64,000 bases of DNA from Bog-473 sp963828505 (GTDB lineage: Bacteria > Actinomycetota > Acidimicrobiia > Acidimicrobiales > RAAP-2): NCBI GenBank assembly GCA_963828505.1, contig CAWHFM010000021.1, positions 186,001-250,000 on the forward strand. Direction: 5' to 3'. Of this stretch, positions 35,365-44,287 are shown one piece after another (positions within the stretch are counted from its first letter, which is position 1; every line of letters begins with the position of its first letter). The translations under genes were made by a program, and so were the position numbers. Under the pieces are notes generated by a model. The model was given only the letters and a program-made list of their open reading frames with translations, did not search any database and was not told the origin of the DNA.

Positions 35365-35625
35365 GGCGAGCCGTGACGACGCCTGTGCCCTACCTAGCGC
35401 AATCCTGTTCGTGGCTGTCATTGCATCGGTGGGCGGGCATGCCGATGGTCGGCAGCGTGGTTCTTGCAGCCGGCGCGGCGGCAGCCAGTCAGGGCAATCT
35501 CAATTTGGCGCTCGTCATCGTCTTGTCGGTGATCGCAGGCGAGGCCGGTTGGCTGTTGGGGTGCTACATCGTCCATCGTTGGGCTCTGCCTCGGTGGGAC
35601 ACTGGTCAACGGAGTGGAGGACGCG
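35365..35625 (+). pseudogene. DedA-like membrane protein fragment
   Basis: Hydrophobic sequence runs LPSAILFVAVIASVG in one frame, then GMPMVGSVVLAAGAAAASQG and LALVIVLSVIAGEAGWLLGC in another after a shift near 35435. The two helices with G(E/D)AGWLLGY and the following HRW resemble DedA-family proteins. The end is lost after about 35620. The next stretch, 35626-35965, has no gene I can name. Confidence 0.5.
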
Positions 35626-35965
35626 CCCAACGTGCAGGCGATCCCGGCGCAATACACGCTGACATCCCTCAGCTTGTGGGGCAGGGAACCATGGACCCTG
35701 CCAGAACGTCGGGACGTTTTCGAACCAATCGACGCATCCTCGGACCCCCAATGGACCCTGGAAGACGCTCAACCACATGCTGGCGGAGAACCCCGCACCC
35801 GCACATCATGGCGTCCTGCTCCAGCAGTTCACCGGAATCGTGACCGAGGGCAAAGCGGCCCTGGCACGGGCTCGCCTGTTCTCGACGGCTGCTCGGTACG
35901 GGATGAGTGAATCGATTGCGCTTTGAGCACGCTCGTGACGATCCGTGAAAGGCAGCATTGAAAAG

Positions 35966-36598
35966 TTACGAGGGAAGTATCTCCACATAACCACTGTTCC
36001 CCGAGGCGCCGGCGGGAGGAGAGCCAGTGCACGCACCATTCGCTCCAAAACCGCCCGAAGCGGCGACGCCTGCTGTGCCCGCACCGGCTCCCCCGATGTC
36101 ATTGCCCACCGAGCAGTTCCCGGCGCCGGTGCCATTCGATCCTGCAGAGCCTGACGATGCCGTGACGGTCGACACGCCTGCGACCGCTGCTGCGGTTCCC
36201 CCCGATCCCCCCGCTCCGTCGTTGTGGCAAACTCCGCCACCACCTCCACTACCACCAAGTGCGTTCGCCAACGTCGTGGCACCCACCGTCAGCGTGGTGG
36301 CACCGCCTGGGGAACCGGCAGTGGACGCGCCACAGGCGTTTGAGCCCGGGCCGCCAAATCCACCTTGACCCACGTTGATTGTGAGCGTGGCTCCAGCGGT
36401 GACGTTCGCCACGGTTGAGACCGATGCGCCCTGCCCGCCCCCTCCACCTGCCTGCACGCCGAGGCCACCCCCACCACCACCACCAGCCCCGATGGCCGTG
36501 ATCTCAACCTGGCTAACGCCCGCCGGCACGATGTAGCTGCCGGACGCGCTGAAGAACTGGGCTAGTTGGTTCCAAGTGATCGCATCTTTGGTAACCAT
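35966..36598 (-). CDS. Glycine-rich repeat protein
   Basis: The protein has 210 residues. It begins MVTKDAITWNQLAQFFSASG and continues PAGVSQVEITAIGAGGGGGG. About 45 percent is Gly/Ala, in strands of the form GGG-G-STVTV that fit the glycine-rich domain found in phage tail and secreted adhesive proteins. It ends GNSGYVEILPS, with the usual closing beta strand. No signal peptide is visible. The IS66 element starts only about 30 bases upstream of its start, so its promoter was probably displaced. Confidence 0.75.
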   Translation of the reverse strand: MVTKDAITWNQLAQFFSASGSYIVPAGVSQVEITAIGAGGGGGGGLGVQAGGGGGQGASVSTVANVTAGATLTINVGQGGFGGPGSNACGASTAGSPGGATTLTVGATTLANALGGSGGGGGVCHNDGAGGSGGTAAAVAGVSTVTASSGSAGSNGTGAGNCSVGNDIGGAGAGTAGVAASGGFGANGACTGSPPAGASGNSGYVEILPS

Positions 36599-36627
36599 TC
36601 ACCTGCTTGATCTCCTGCACGCTGAAA

Positions 36628-38286
36628 TGTGCCCCTGACCTCGCGATTCGCGAAGTCACATCGATGTGGCTTGAATTTCGGGCATGTCGGATGCAAGCCG
36701 AGAGCAGCTCGAGGCGCAGATCGAATTGCTGCGGGCCGAGAACGCAGTGCAAGTTCAAGAGATCGAAAGGCTGACCCGCATGATCGCCGAGCTCGAGGCG
36801 CGCATCAACCAGAGCTCGAAGAACTCGTCGCGTCCCCCGTCGAGCGACTCGCCCGCAGACCAGGCCGAGGCGACCAAGACCCGAGCCGAGCGCCGGGCCG
36901 AGGCCAAGGAGCAGCGCAAGGACGAGGTCGCCCGGCGTCGCGGCAAACAACCGGGCGCGGCGGGAAAGAACCTCGCCGTCGTCTCTTGTCCTGATGTGGT
37001 CGTCGAGCACGAAGCGACGACGTGCGCCTCGTGTGGGGAGGACCTCGCGGCAGCCCTCGTCGAGGGGATCGAGCGACGCCAGGTCTTCGACACGCTCGAG
37101 CCGGTCCTCATCTGCACCGAACACCGCGCCTTCTCCAAGCGGTGCAGCTGCGGGATGCTGACCAAGGCAACATTCCCCAAAGAAGCCACCGCACCCACCA
37201 GCTACGGGCCCAACGTCCGGGCCGCCGCGCTGTACCTGCTCTTCGGCCAGCACCTCTCGGTCGAGCGGGTGGCCGACGCCATGTCGACCATGCTCGGGGC
37301 CGAGGTGTCCACCGGGTTCGTCGCCTCCTTGGCCAAAGAGGCCGCGGGCGGACTGGTCGGGTTCATGAACGTGGTGCGCGCTCGGCTCTCCGCTGCCCCC
37401 CTCGTCCACGTCGACGAGACCTCTGACCAGGTGCGGAGAGAGAAGTGGTGGTTCCACGTGGTCTCCGACGTGCTCTACACCTACCTCTTCGCCAGCGCGA
37501 CCCGGGGCAAGGCGGCTCCTGATGAGGCCGGGGTTCTGCCCGAGTACCGCGGCGTCATGGTGCACGACCGCTTGGCCATGTACTTCAAGTACGACCAGGC
37601 CGACCATGCCATCTGCGGCTCTCACCTCTTACGCGACCTGGCCGCGGTCGGGGTCGGCTGGAGCCAGGGTTGGGCCATCGACATGGCCGCGTTGTTGGCC
37701 GAGATGAACGATGCCGCCCACGCGGCCCGCGCCGGCGGGCGCACATCTTTGTCGAAGCGGGTGTTGGCCGACTTCCTCACCCGTTACGACGCCATCGTCG
37801 AAGCGGGACTCCTCGCCAACCCCGCCCCCGTCGGACGCCAGCGCGACTACCTCGAGCGCAAGTCGTTCAACTTGGTCAGCGCCCTCGAGATGCTCAAGGT
37901 CGAGGCCACCCGCTTCGCTCGCGATCTGCGTATACCGATGACCAACAACGAAGCGGAGCGCTCGTTGCGCATGGCCAAGCTGCACCACAAGATCAGCGGC
38001 TGCTTCCAAAGCGACGACGGTGCCCGTCACTTCGCCACAATCCGCTCCTACCTCTCGACGGCACGAAAGCACGACGTCGGCGCACTCGATGCCCTGGCTC
38101 AACTGTTCCGCGGCCAGGCGTGGATGCCGCCGCGGACTACCTGAGACGAAGCGGCGTCGCTGCGCTGCGGCGCCTACGTTGCACGCGTCTGTGGCACACC
38201 CGAACGAGAGAGACCATTCGCCGGTGGTCCCTCGTTCCCTCCTGCCACCGTTTGGGCACGTCAAGACGTCCAGGTCAGGTGGGGGG
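36628..38286 (+). mobile_element. IS66-family element (single-gene type)
   Basis: The ends are approximate. CCTGACCT occurs in inverted orientation near both sides (36634-36641 and 38272-38279), next to C/G runs. Only the large transposase gene is present; the accessory genes of classical IS66 are absent, as in the ISBst12-like group. The right end cuts into a small secreted-protein gene that reads toward it. Confidence 0.7.
36684..38144 (+). CDS. IS66-family transposase (TnpC type)
   Basis: The protein has 486 residues. The N-terminal coiled coil EIERLTRMIAELEARINQSS and the motif SSKNSSRPPSSD are diagnostic. A zinc-finger has CASCGEDL and CSCGM. The catalytic residues lie in VHVDETSDQVRREKWWFHV (Asp), VMVHDRLAMYFKYDQADHAI (Asp) and PMTNNEAERSLRMAKLHHKI (Glu). 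The frame is intact. Confidence 0.95.
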   Translation: MSDASREQLEAQIELLRAENAVQVQEIERLTRMIAELEARINQSSKNSSRPPSSDSPADQAEATKTRAERRAEAKEQRKDEVARRRGKQPGAAGKNLAVVSCPDVVVEHEATTCASCGEDLAAALVEGIERRQVFDTLEPVLICTEHRAFSKRCSCGMLTKATFPKEATAPTSYGPNVRAAALYLLFGQHLSVERVADAMSTMLGAEVSTGFVASLAKEAAGGLVGFMNVVRARLSAAPLVHVDETSDQVRREKWWFHVVSDVLYTYLFASATRGKAAPDEAGVLPEYRGVMVHDRLAMYFKYDQADHAICGSHLLRDLAAVGVGWSQGWAIDMAALLAEMNDAAHAARAGGRTSLSKRVLADFLTRYDAIVEAGLLANPAPVGRQRDYLERKSFNLVSALEMLKVEATRFARDLRIPMTNNEAERSLRMAKLHHKISGCFQSDDGARHFATIRSYLSTARKHDVGALDALAQLFRGQAWMPPRTT

Positions 38287-38497
38287 GTGAATGTTTACCA
38301 TCTTTGTCACCTTTTGCCGGGCAGGCGCCGGTCACGTTGAGTATGAGCGCTCCAGTCTTCGGGCTGTAGCAACCGTGAATCGCGCCGTTTCCGTCGATTG
38401 GAGACTGAGCAGACGGAGTAATGGCGTAAGCCAATCCGCCCGCCATTGCTGTGCTAGCAATCACACACACGCCAAGAAGCGCCATTTTCTTCCGCAT
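38261..38497 (-). CDS. Small secreted protein, 3' end altered by IS66
   Basis: The start at 38497 gives MRKKMALLGVCVIASTAMAG with a clear signal peptide ending near AYA-ITPS. The mature part IDGNGAIHGCYSPKTGALIL and NVTGACPAKG matches a common actinobacterial exported family with two Cys. In relatives the chain then continues to a Cys/Trp end; here it runs into sequence next to the IS66 tip (DKDGKHSPPH), so the last residues are probably foreign. Function is unknown. Confidence 0.65.
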   Translation of the reverse strand: MRKKMALLGVCVIASTAMAGGLAYAITPSAQSPIDGNGAIHGCYSPKTGALILNVTGACPAKGDKDGKHSPPHLTWTS

Positions 38498-38599
38498 AGC
38501 TTCGCCTCCGTCGATCCTGGCCGAGACGGCCGGTCCGAGTGAGGTGACGCCTCCGGCGTGAAGCACTCTCGCTGAAAGGTTACGCTCCTCGTTGCGGAG

Positions 38600-39465
38600 C
38601 GGTCAAGCAAAAAATGGGTCTACGCGTTCGAGTCGGGAGCTGGTTTGGTCCGCTGCCTCGTAATGGCGGAAGGTGTTGGAAGTCCCGACCGGCATGTCTG
38701 AAGGAGCAGGGCCGTGTGAATATCTGCGAGGTGGCCCTTTGTTCACGAAGGTCGTTCTCGCCGTTGCCACTGCGACCTGTGCGCGGACGCGCGTGAAAGA
38801 CGCAGCCCCGGGGGGTCAAGGTGGAGCGCCTGCAGCCTCGCGAAAACGAACGACGTTGAGGCCGCGGCGCCACGCCACGCAGAATTGTTCTGGTTGTCAA
38901 TGGCGTCCTGGGGACGCTGGGTGAGGCCGCCAGGATCCCTCGCCACGGGAGAAAGGTTGTTGCAGCAGGCTCGGCTGTTGAGGCATGTCTTGGCCGAGGT
39001 TGATCGGCATGGTGGTCTTCGGCCACCAACCGGTGATTTCAATCACTTTTTCCGGCTGCGCCACCGAGGAGATGGGAGCCATGCCGGATACCACCCAGCC
39101 AGGCGCTCTGGAGCATGTGAGGGCACGCCCTCCTGAGGTGGTGATCGCTGTCCCGATAAGTAACGACCTCCATAAGGAGGGACTGCCCCAGATCATGTCG
39201 GCTGCGAGCGGGTTATCCGCGGGGTTCGCTTGCCGATCGCTAACTGTCACTATGCGAATCCACCACGGAGACAGTCTGCCGGCGGCTAAATTTCCGCAGA
39301 TGCTGAGCCACAGGCTGACATTGTGCGCGTCGCTGTCGGCGTGGTCGGAACCGTTGCTTCTTGTACGTCCCCCTCCAACGTCTCACCGCCGATGTAAACC
39401 GGCCTGGGTTTCGTGGAGCCTCTGGGGTGCCGTGGGTTTGGCGGAGTCCGATTAATGGAATCAGG
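38600..39465. other. Gene-poor stretch
   Basis: About 860 bases with open frames on both strands but no recognisable protein motif, ribosome site or coding bias that I trust. It lies between a truncated secreted-protein gene and an IS3 fragment and is probably decayed DNA. Confidence 0.4.
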
Positions 39466-39469
39466 CCAC

Positions 39470-39665
39470 TGTCGTCGGTTGGTGTCGAAGCTCGAATTCG
39501 ATCGGTGTCATCATGCCAAGGGATAAGTGCCGCCGCTGGCGGCTGTGAAAGATCTCGAGGTATTCGAAGAGTGCGGTGGCAAGTTCGACCCGCGTCTTCC
39601 ATCGCTTGCGGTTGAAGAGCTCGACCTGGACTCGGCTCAAGAACTACTCCATCATGGCGTTGTCG
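39470..39665 (-). pseudogene. IS3-family transposase, C-terminal fragment with stop
   Basis: The minus strand reads LDNAMME, a TAG stop, then RVQVELFNRKRWKTRVELAT, ALFEYLEIFHSRQRRHLSLG and MMTPIEFELRH. This is the end of an IS3-type DDE domain (DNAMMESF in relatives). The in-frame TAG replaces the Ser after the catalytic Glu. It differs in sequence from the IS3 element at 30.5-35.3 kb. Confidence 0.75.
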
Positions 39666-39720
39666 AGATATTAACCGGTTAATCCGGGCGTGAGCGGGTG
39701 CGGTGTGGGTCTGATTCGAC

Positions 39721-40037
39721 TGATCAGGGGTTGTTCCAGCGCCGGTAGGCGGCAACAAGCATTGTGGTAGCTGGTCGCCGTCGAGTTCGATGTCGAGCAG
39801 GGCGATTTGGTAGCGCCGGCCGTGGTGTTCGCAGGTGGCGATGAGCTCTCGCCGGCCGTTGGCCATGCCGATGGAGAGGACCGTCACTTCTTCTCCGATG
39901 ACGGTGCCGCGGCATGAGAGGGTGGTGTCGTTGTCAAACGCGGCCTCAAACGCCGTCAGTTGTTCGTCGTCGTTGTAACAGTCGACGGTGATATCCGCGA
40001 TGAGCGAGTCCAGTTGGCTGTTGCGCCGCGGGTTCAT
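39721..40037 (-). pseudogene. Small protein of a Tn554-like module, frameshifted
   Basis: It starts MNPRRNSQLDSLIADITVDC and continues LSCRGTVIGEEVTVLSIGMA, NGRRELIATCEHHGRRYQIA and LLDIELDGD. A one-base shift then leads to PATTMLVAAYRRWNNP. Proteins like this accompany actinobacterial Tn554-like integrases. The start overlaps the DUF6262-like gene (ATGA). No function is known. Confidence 0.55.
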
Positions 40038-40350
40038 TGGCTGCTCGCTTTGCTGTGATGCTGACGTTCGAGACGGCGTATGCGTTCCTCTTGGTTGCGC
40101 ACCCGATCGGAGACGGCCTCGAGCGCGGTGCGAAGGTGTGCGACTTCTTCGTTGATGCCAGAGAGGGACCGCGGTTCGTGGGCCCGGGCGCGGTGGTCTT
40201 CGATGACCGCGCACAAGGTGTAGTGCGGTACAGGGCCGGCCGGCTGATCTCGGCCAGGCGGGCAACGTTGGTGATGGTGACTGGTTGGCCACGAGCGAGC
40301 CGGTCACTGCAGGCCGCTTCGACCGCTTTGAGGGTGTCGTTGGCGGCCAT
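40034..40350 (-). pseudogene. DUF6262/TnpC-like protein, frameshifted
   Basis: The N-terminus MAANDTLKAVEAACSDRLAR, GQPVTITNVARLAEISRPAL-YR has a helix-turn-helix like Tn554-family TnpC proteins. After YR the frame changes by one base and continues CAVIEDHRARAHEPRSLSGI and LRTALEAVSDRVRNQEERIR, a coiled coil. The stop overlaps the next gene and the start overlaps the integrase stop (TGATG), the usual three-gene arrangement. Confidence 0.65.
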
Positions 40351-40905
40351 CAGGCGCCGTGTTCGGCGATGAGGACATCGAGGCCGGCGATGAGTCGGCG
40401 GTGGCGGTCGGCCTCGTCGATCCATCCACGCTCCTGTGCGTCCGCGGTTCACGCTTTGGCGTCGACGCGCTGCGCGGCGAGGACGGCGACGCTCGACGCG
40501 TCGGGGCGGAAGCTCGGGCAGTGCTCGCAGATGTTCGCGTAGGGGCACGCTCCTTGGGCTGGGACTCGCAGGCAGTAACCCCCGGCCAGGCGGGACTTGT
40601 AGGCCGGTTGCTCTCGCCAGTCGCCGACCGGCTCAGCCCGGACCGGGATGCGTGTCGGCCCGCTCCGTAAGGAACCCAGCCGGCTCTTGGCCAGGTCGAG
40701 GGCTCGTTCGTACTCCCCGCGCACGGTGGTGTCGAAGAGCCGCCCGTAGCGGAGCTCATCTCGGCCGAGACGTGACCGAGAAGCGCCATGAGTGCCTGCA
40801 GGGACACCCCGGCGTTGACGAGGGCAGTGGCATAGGTGTGGCGCAGCTGGTGAGGTGTGGCATGTCCAATCCCGGCCGGCCTGGCCGGCGGGAGTTGTGG
40901 GGCTC
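40350..40905 (-). pseudogene. Tn554-like tyrosine integrase, C-terminal part, multiply broken
   Basis: The catalytic end reads IGHATPHQLRHTYATALVNA and SLQALMALLGHVSAEM, then a one-base shift, YERALDLAKSRLG, SRLAGGYCLRVPAQGACPYA and NICEHCPSFRPDASSV, a premature TGA after QRVDAKA, and ERGWIDEADRHRRLIAGLD. The two-Cys motif near the end is typical of this integrase group. The N-terminal half is gone. Confidence 0.78.
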
Positions 40906-40962
40906 CGCTCTAAACGACGCCAAGCGCGAGTATGCCGGCGACCCTTGCGAAAGCGCGCTTCC

Positions 40963-41148
40963 TTCGAGCCCGTGACCGTCGTGGCGTCAACGCCCGCGGA
41001 CGCTCTGGAGGCGAGTCAGGTCATCGGCGACGGAGTCGAAGTGATCGAGATCGCTCTCGACGATTCTTGGGTACGCGACAACGGACCCGCGAGGTGCTGG
41101 GCCGCAGAAGGGGCTTGGATTCCACTTCGATGCTCCGTTAGCACCTAG
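40963..41148 (+). pseudogene. Agmatine deiminase-like fragment
   Basis: About 50 residues resemble the N-terminal part of agmatine/peptidylarginine-type deiminases: EPVTVVASTPADALEASQVI and IEIALDDSWVRDNGPARCW. The DDSW-RD-GP motif includes substrate-binding Asp residues. The remaining roughly 280 residues, with the catalytic Cys, are missing. The right boundary is unclear and 41149-41303 holds nothing recognised. Confidence 0.7.
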
Positions 41149-41303
41149 TCCAAGTTCGCTCGGCGGATACGGTATCGGGCCTGCCCAGAGATCCCAACCC
41201 AAGGTTCGAATCCGGTTGGGGGTGTCAAACAGATCCGGGGTGCTCCGGTGCCGCTGTTGACCGAGACCGACGTCTTCACTCGTGATTTCAAGTTAAGGAG
41301 GAG

Positions 41304-42296
41304 TCACTTCCCGATCGCCACTCCTCGCGGCGTACTGAAGCCTGTAATGGTGTCGGTGACGGTGTTGGTGGCGGTGTCGATTACGCTCACGGTGCCGGGG
41401 GCGACCCTGTTCGCCACGTACGCGGTCTCGCCGTTGGGAGTGATCGCCACCCCTTCTGGTTCGTCGCCCACAGCGATGGTGGCGATAACGGTGTTGGTGG
41501 CTGTCTTGATGACGCTGACGGTGTTCGAGTCTGCGCTCGCCACATAGACGCTCTTGCCGTTGGGGGTGACCGCTACTCCTTGCGGATCGCTCACCGGGAT
41601 GGTGGCCGTTACCTTGGTGGAGACGGTGTCAATGACACTCACCAGGTTCGACACCGAGTCGACTACGTAGGCGCTGCCGCCGTTGGGAGCAAAGACCACC
41701 TCAAGCGGGCTTCCGCCCACCTTGACCTTTTTGGTGACCGTGTTGGTACTGGTGTTGATGATGCTCACGGTGCCTGACGCATTCGTCACGTACGCCGAGT
41801 CCCCGTTGGGTGAGATTGCCACCCCGAACGGCGAGGCGCCCACGGTCACAGTTTTGGTCACGGTATCGGACGTGGCGTTGATCACGCTCACGGTGTTCGC
41901 TCCCGAGTTCGTCACGTAGACCCTCTTGCCGTTGTGCGAGACCGCCACCCCCGTAGGGGTCGGGCCCACCGTAATCGTGGAGGTGACCGTGTCGGTGGCG
42001 GTGTCGATGACGCTCACGGTGTTCGCTCCCGAGTTCGTCACGTAGGCCGTCTTGCCGTTGTGAGAGACCGCCACCCACACCGAGAACGAGCCCGTCGGCA
42101 CGGTGGCGGTGATGCTGTTGGTGGCAGTGTTGACAACGCTCATGCTCCCGCCGTAGTTCGCCACGTAGACCAACGGGGTGCGATGCATCGCGGATGCCGG
42201 TCCCACGCCAGTGCCGCCGACGGCTACGCAGATGGCGCTCGCCACCAGAAGTCCAGCGGCTCCTCTTCCGATTGTCCTACTGGCCATATCTTTCAC
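41304..42296 (-). CDS. Secreted YVTN beta-propeller repeat protein
   Basis: The protein has 330 residues. The N-terminus MASRTIGRGAAGLLVASAIC through PASA is a signal peptide. Seven or so repeats of about 42 residues follow, each with the pattern AYVTNSGANTVSVIDTATDT and VAVSHNGK. These are YVTN/NHL-like blades that close into a beta propeller, typical of surface-layer or exported proteins. The repeats are also visible in DNA. The start may be at 42287 (MASR). No neighbour suggests a partner. Confidence 0.9.
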   Translation of the reverse strand: MKDMASRTIGRGAAGLLVASAICVAVGGTGVGPASAMHRTPLVYVANYGGSMSVVNTATNSITATVPTGSFSVWVAVSHNGKTAYVTNSGANTVSVIDTATDTVTSTITVGPTPTGVAVSHNGKRVYVTNSGANTVSVINATSDTVTKTVTVGASPFGVAISPNGDSAYVTNASGTVSIINTSTNTVTKKVKVGGSPLEVVFAPNGGSAYVVDSVSNLVSVIDTVSTKVTATIPVSDPQGVAVTPNGKSVYVASADSNTVSVIKTATNTVIATIAVGDEPEGVAITPNGETAYVANRVAPGTVSVIDTATNTVTDTITGFSTPRGVAIGK

Positions 42297-42439
42297 CTCT
42301 ACTTGCTTCTTGGTGGAGATTGCGCGTCGTCATCAAACTGTGGAAGCCGTCCGAAGATTCACGGCGGTGAGAAATGGTTCCGCTGTCCGCCCATGCGTGT
42401 AGCCCAGGCGACCGTACCACGAGGAGTGGTCAAGGGTGG

Positions 42440-42990
42440 TCGTCGCTCTGGCCAGACGGTTCGGTGACCTCGACATCGCCGAAGAGTCCGCGGCCGAGAC
42501 GTTCACGACGGCAGTCGTGTGGTGGCCGGCCGACGGCGTACCGCCGATCCCGGCGCCTGGCTGACTACGACCGCCAACCGGAAGGCCATCGATCGGATCC
42601 GGCGTGAGAACAAGCGCGCCGGCAAGGACATGGAAGCTCAGATGTTGTACGAGGACGACCCACCCGAGCCGCCCGACGCAGATTCTGTCGGCGACGAGCA
42701 GCTCCGGCTGATCCTCATCGGCTGTCACCCGGCGCTCTCGATCCACACCCGCGTCGCGCCGACGTTGCGTATGTTCAGCGGTCTGACCGTGCCCGAGATT
42801 GCCCGCGCGTTCCTGGTGCAGGAGACCGCCATGGGTCAGCGGATCACCGGCGCCAAGGCCAAGATCAAAACGGTGCGCACCCCCTATCGGGTGCCGGCCG
42901 CGGAGGATCTCCCACGACGCGCCTCGGTCGTACTCGCCGTTCCCTACCTCGTCTTCAACGAGGGTTATCTGGCGCCCGGCCCCAAAACCT
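42440..42990 (+). pseudogene. ECF sigma factor (ECF42/DUF6596-like), broken
   Basis: Sigma region 2 appears as VVALARRFGDLDIAEESAAE, then a shift near 42540 leads to PGAWLTTTANRKAIDRIRRE. Region 4 is GLTVPEIARAFLVQETAMGQ-RITGAKAKI. The following VPYLVFNEGYLAP is the start of the C-terminal extension of ECF42-type factors. Homology stops near 42985, so the rest of the roughly 400-residue protein is missing. With a frameshift and a 3' truncation it is inactive. Confidence 0.8.
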
Positions 42991-43078
42991 ATCCGGTACG
43001 TATGGGTGCCGAGGACGCCATCCGAGGTCCGTGAGCTGGACTTTGACGTCGCCGCCGAAGGTGCCGAGCATGCGGCGG

Positions 43079-43655
43079 TGACCCTCTCGCTCCTGTACGG
43101 GGCATTCTGCCGGCCCTCCACCTGATCCGGCTCGGCAGTCGTACAAACACGGGCCTCGCGATTGAGGTCATCATGCTGCGCCACGAGGTGGCAGTTCTTA
43201 GACGCCAACTCCACCCTCCTCTGCTGCAGCCTGTCGACCGGGCCGAATTGGCCCGGCTCACACGACTGCTCCCACGCCAGCGTCTCGAAACACCTCTTCG
43301 TCAAGCCGACAACGTTTCTGCGCGGGCACCGATGTCGAGGCCGGCGAAATGAGGTCAGAAACCCCACCAACTTCCTCATCTGTGCCCGAGGCACAAAGTT
43401 TACCGGATCCTTCGACGCCGTCTTCGCCGCAGAGGGCATCAGGATCGTCAAGACCTCGGTTCGGACGCCACGGGCGAACGCCATCGCCGAATGAGTCCAG
43501 GGCACCGCCCGGCGAGAATGCCTCGACCGAATGCTCATCCTCGGACGACGTCACCTCGAATCCCTGCTCGGCGAGTACGTCGAGCACAGCAACCGGCAGC
43601 GTCCGCAGCGGTCCCTTAGCCAGCAGGCACCGTCCAACGCCGACACCCCTCCGGC
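43079..43655 (+). pseudogene. Integrase-core (IS3/IS481-like) transposase, decayed
   Basis: The start LLYGAFCR shifts frame to IRLGSRTNTGLAIEVIMLRH, EVAVLRRQLHPPLL and ARLTRLLPRQ. A large internal deletion then joins to GTKFTGSFDAVFAAEGIRIV and KTSVRTPRANAIAE, where a TGA follows the catalytic Glu, and RRECLDRMLILGRRHLESLL. All these are pieces of one DDE transposase. No tips were found. Confidence 0.72.
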
Positions 43656-43876
43656 TCCGACCCGTGAGAAGAGCGCGCACCTCCACGAACCGACATCCTG
43701 GGCGCCCTCATCCAGGAATACCGCGTGGTTGCATGACCTGGGCGGATGGGTTTCGGCAGCCACAGGCCAAGTGCATCTACGAGCCATCTTCGAGCTCTAC
43801 GACAAACCACGTAGCGCTCAACGGTGCTTTGTGACCCTTTGGGGGATCCCACTTTAGGCCCTGTGACCTCGGCCTT

Positions 43877-43904
43877 TGGTGGAAGTGAAGGGACTCGAAC
43901 CCTC
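43877..43904 (-). other. tRNA 3' end (T-arm and CCA), probable attachment-site half
   Basis: The minus strand reads GAGGGTTCGAGTCCCTT for the T-arm (stem pairs, with one G-T) then CACTTCC, A and CCA. This is the 3' end of a tRNA with an acceptor beginning GGAAGTG. The upstream 55 bases contain GGAAGGG, which could pair with the acceptor except for one mismatch, but no good D-arm or anticodon arm is seen, so I do not call a complete tRNA. Integrating elements use such ends as attachment sites. Confidence 0.65.
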
Positions 43905-43965
43905 GGCCTCTACATTGCGAAACTACCGTTTTCAGTGCATTGACTAGTCCGGCCCCTTCCGAGGA

Positions 43966-44180
43966 TTCTCCTGGCAGCGGCGTTTCGATCCGCTCAGGTT
44001 CCCTCACGATCCCTCTCCTTCCCGCTCGATAAAGACACGTAGAGACACGCTCGGACAGAGCTCGTGGGGCCTGTCAACGGATCCGTACTCACGTCCACTC
44101 GGAAGGCTCTCGCAACGCAGAGCGAATGGCGCGGCTCCCCTTTGGCGACGATCACGTTCCCCGGCCGGCGAGCCACCATC
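43966..44180 (-). repeat. Dispersed repeat, copy B (fullest copy)
   Basis: It follows the tRNA-like end. In order: GATCCGCTCAGGTTCCCTCA, CGATCCCTCTCCTTCCCGCT, CGGACAGAGCTCGTGGGGCC, CAGAGCGAATGGCGCGG, and TTTGGCGACGATCACGTTCC with GGCGAGC. It aligns with A, C, D and E in the same order and orientation. No gene is visible in it. It ends about 100 bases before the DUF1214 gene. Confidence 0.75.
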
Positions 44181-44287
44181 TCCTGCCCAGAAGCGGCGTT
44201 GCTTGTTGCCCGGCCAGACGACGACGTCAATGGTCAATCCATAGCGGGACTCTGTTCGAACTCAGGTCGTCGGATTGTGGCGAGGAA

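Noticed and set aside
35770..35925. Plus-strand open stretch reading like a helical protein end (LLQQFTGIVTEGKAALARAR)
   Set aside because: No start, no family recognised and no continuation upstream in the same frame; left unassigned.
41190..41230. tRNA-like GGTTCGAATCC motif
   Set aside because: The bases around it do not form a T-stem or acceptor stem; probably chance.
41304..42296. CRISPR or tandem DNA repeat array
   Set aside because: The periodic DNA similarity is explained by YVTN beta-propeller blades in one open frame with a signal peptide.
43850..43965. Complete tRNA gene on the minus strand
   Set aside because: The T-arm and CCA end are real, but no convincing D-arm or anticodon stem-loop could be folded upstream, so only a tRNA end is claimed.
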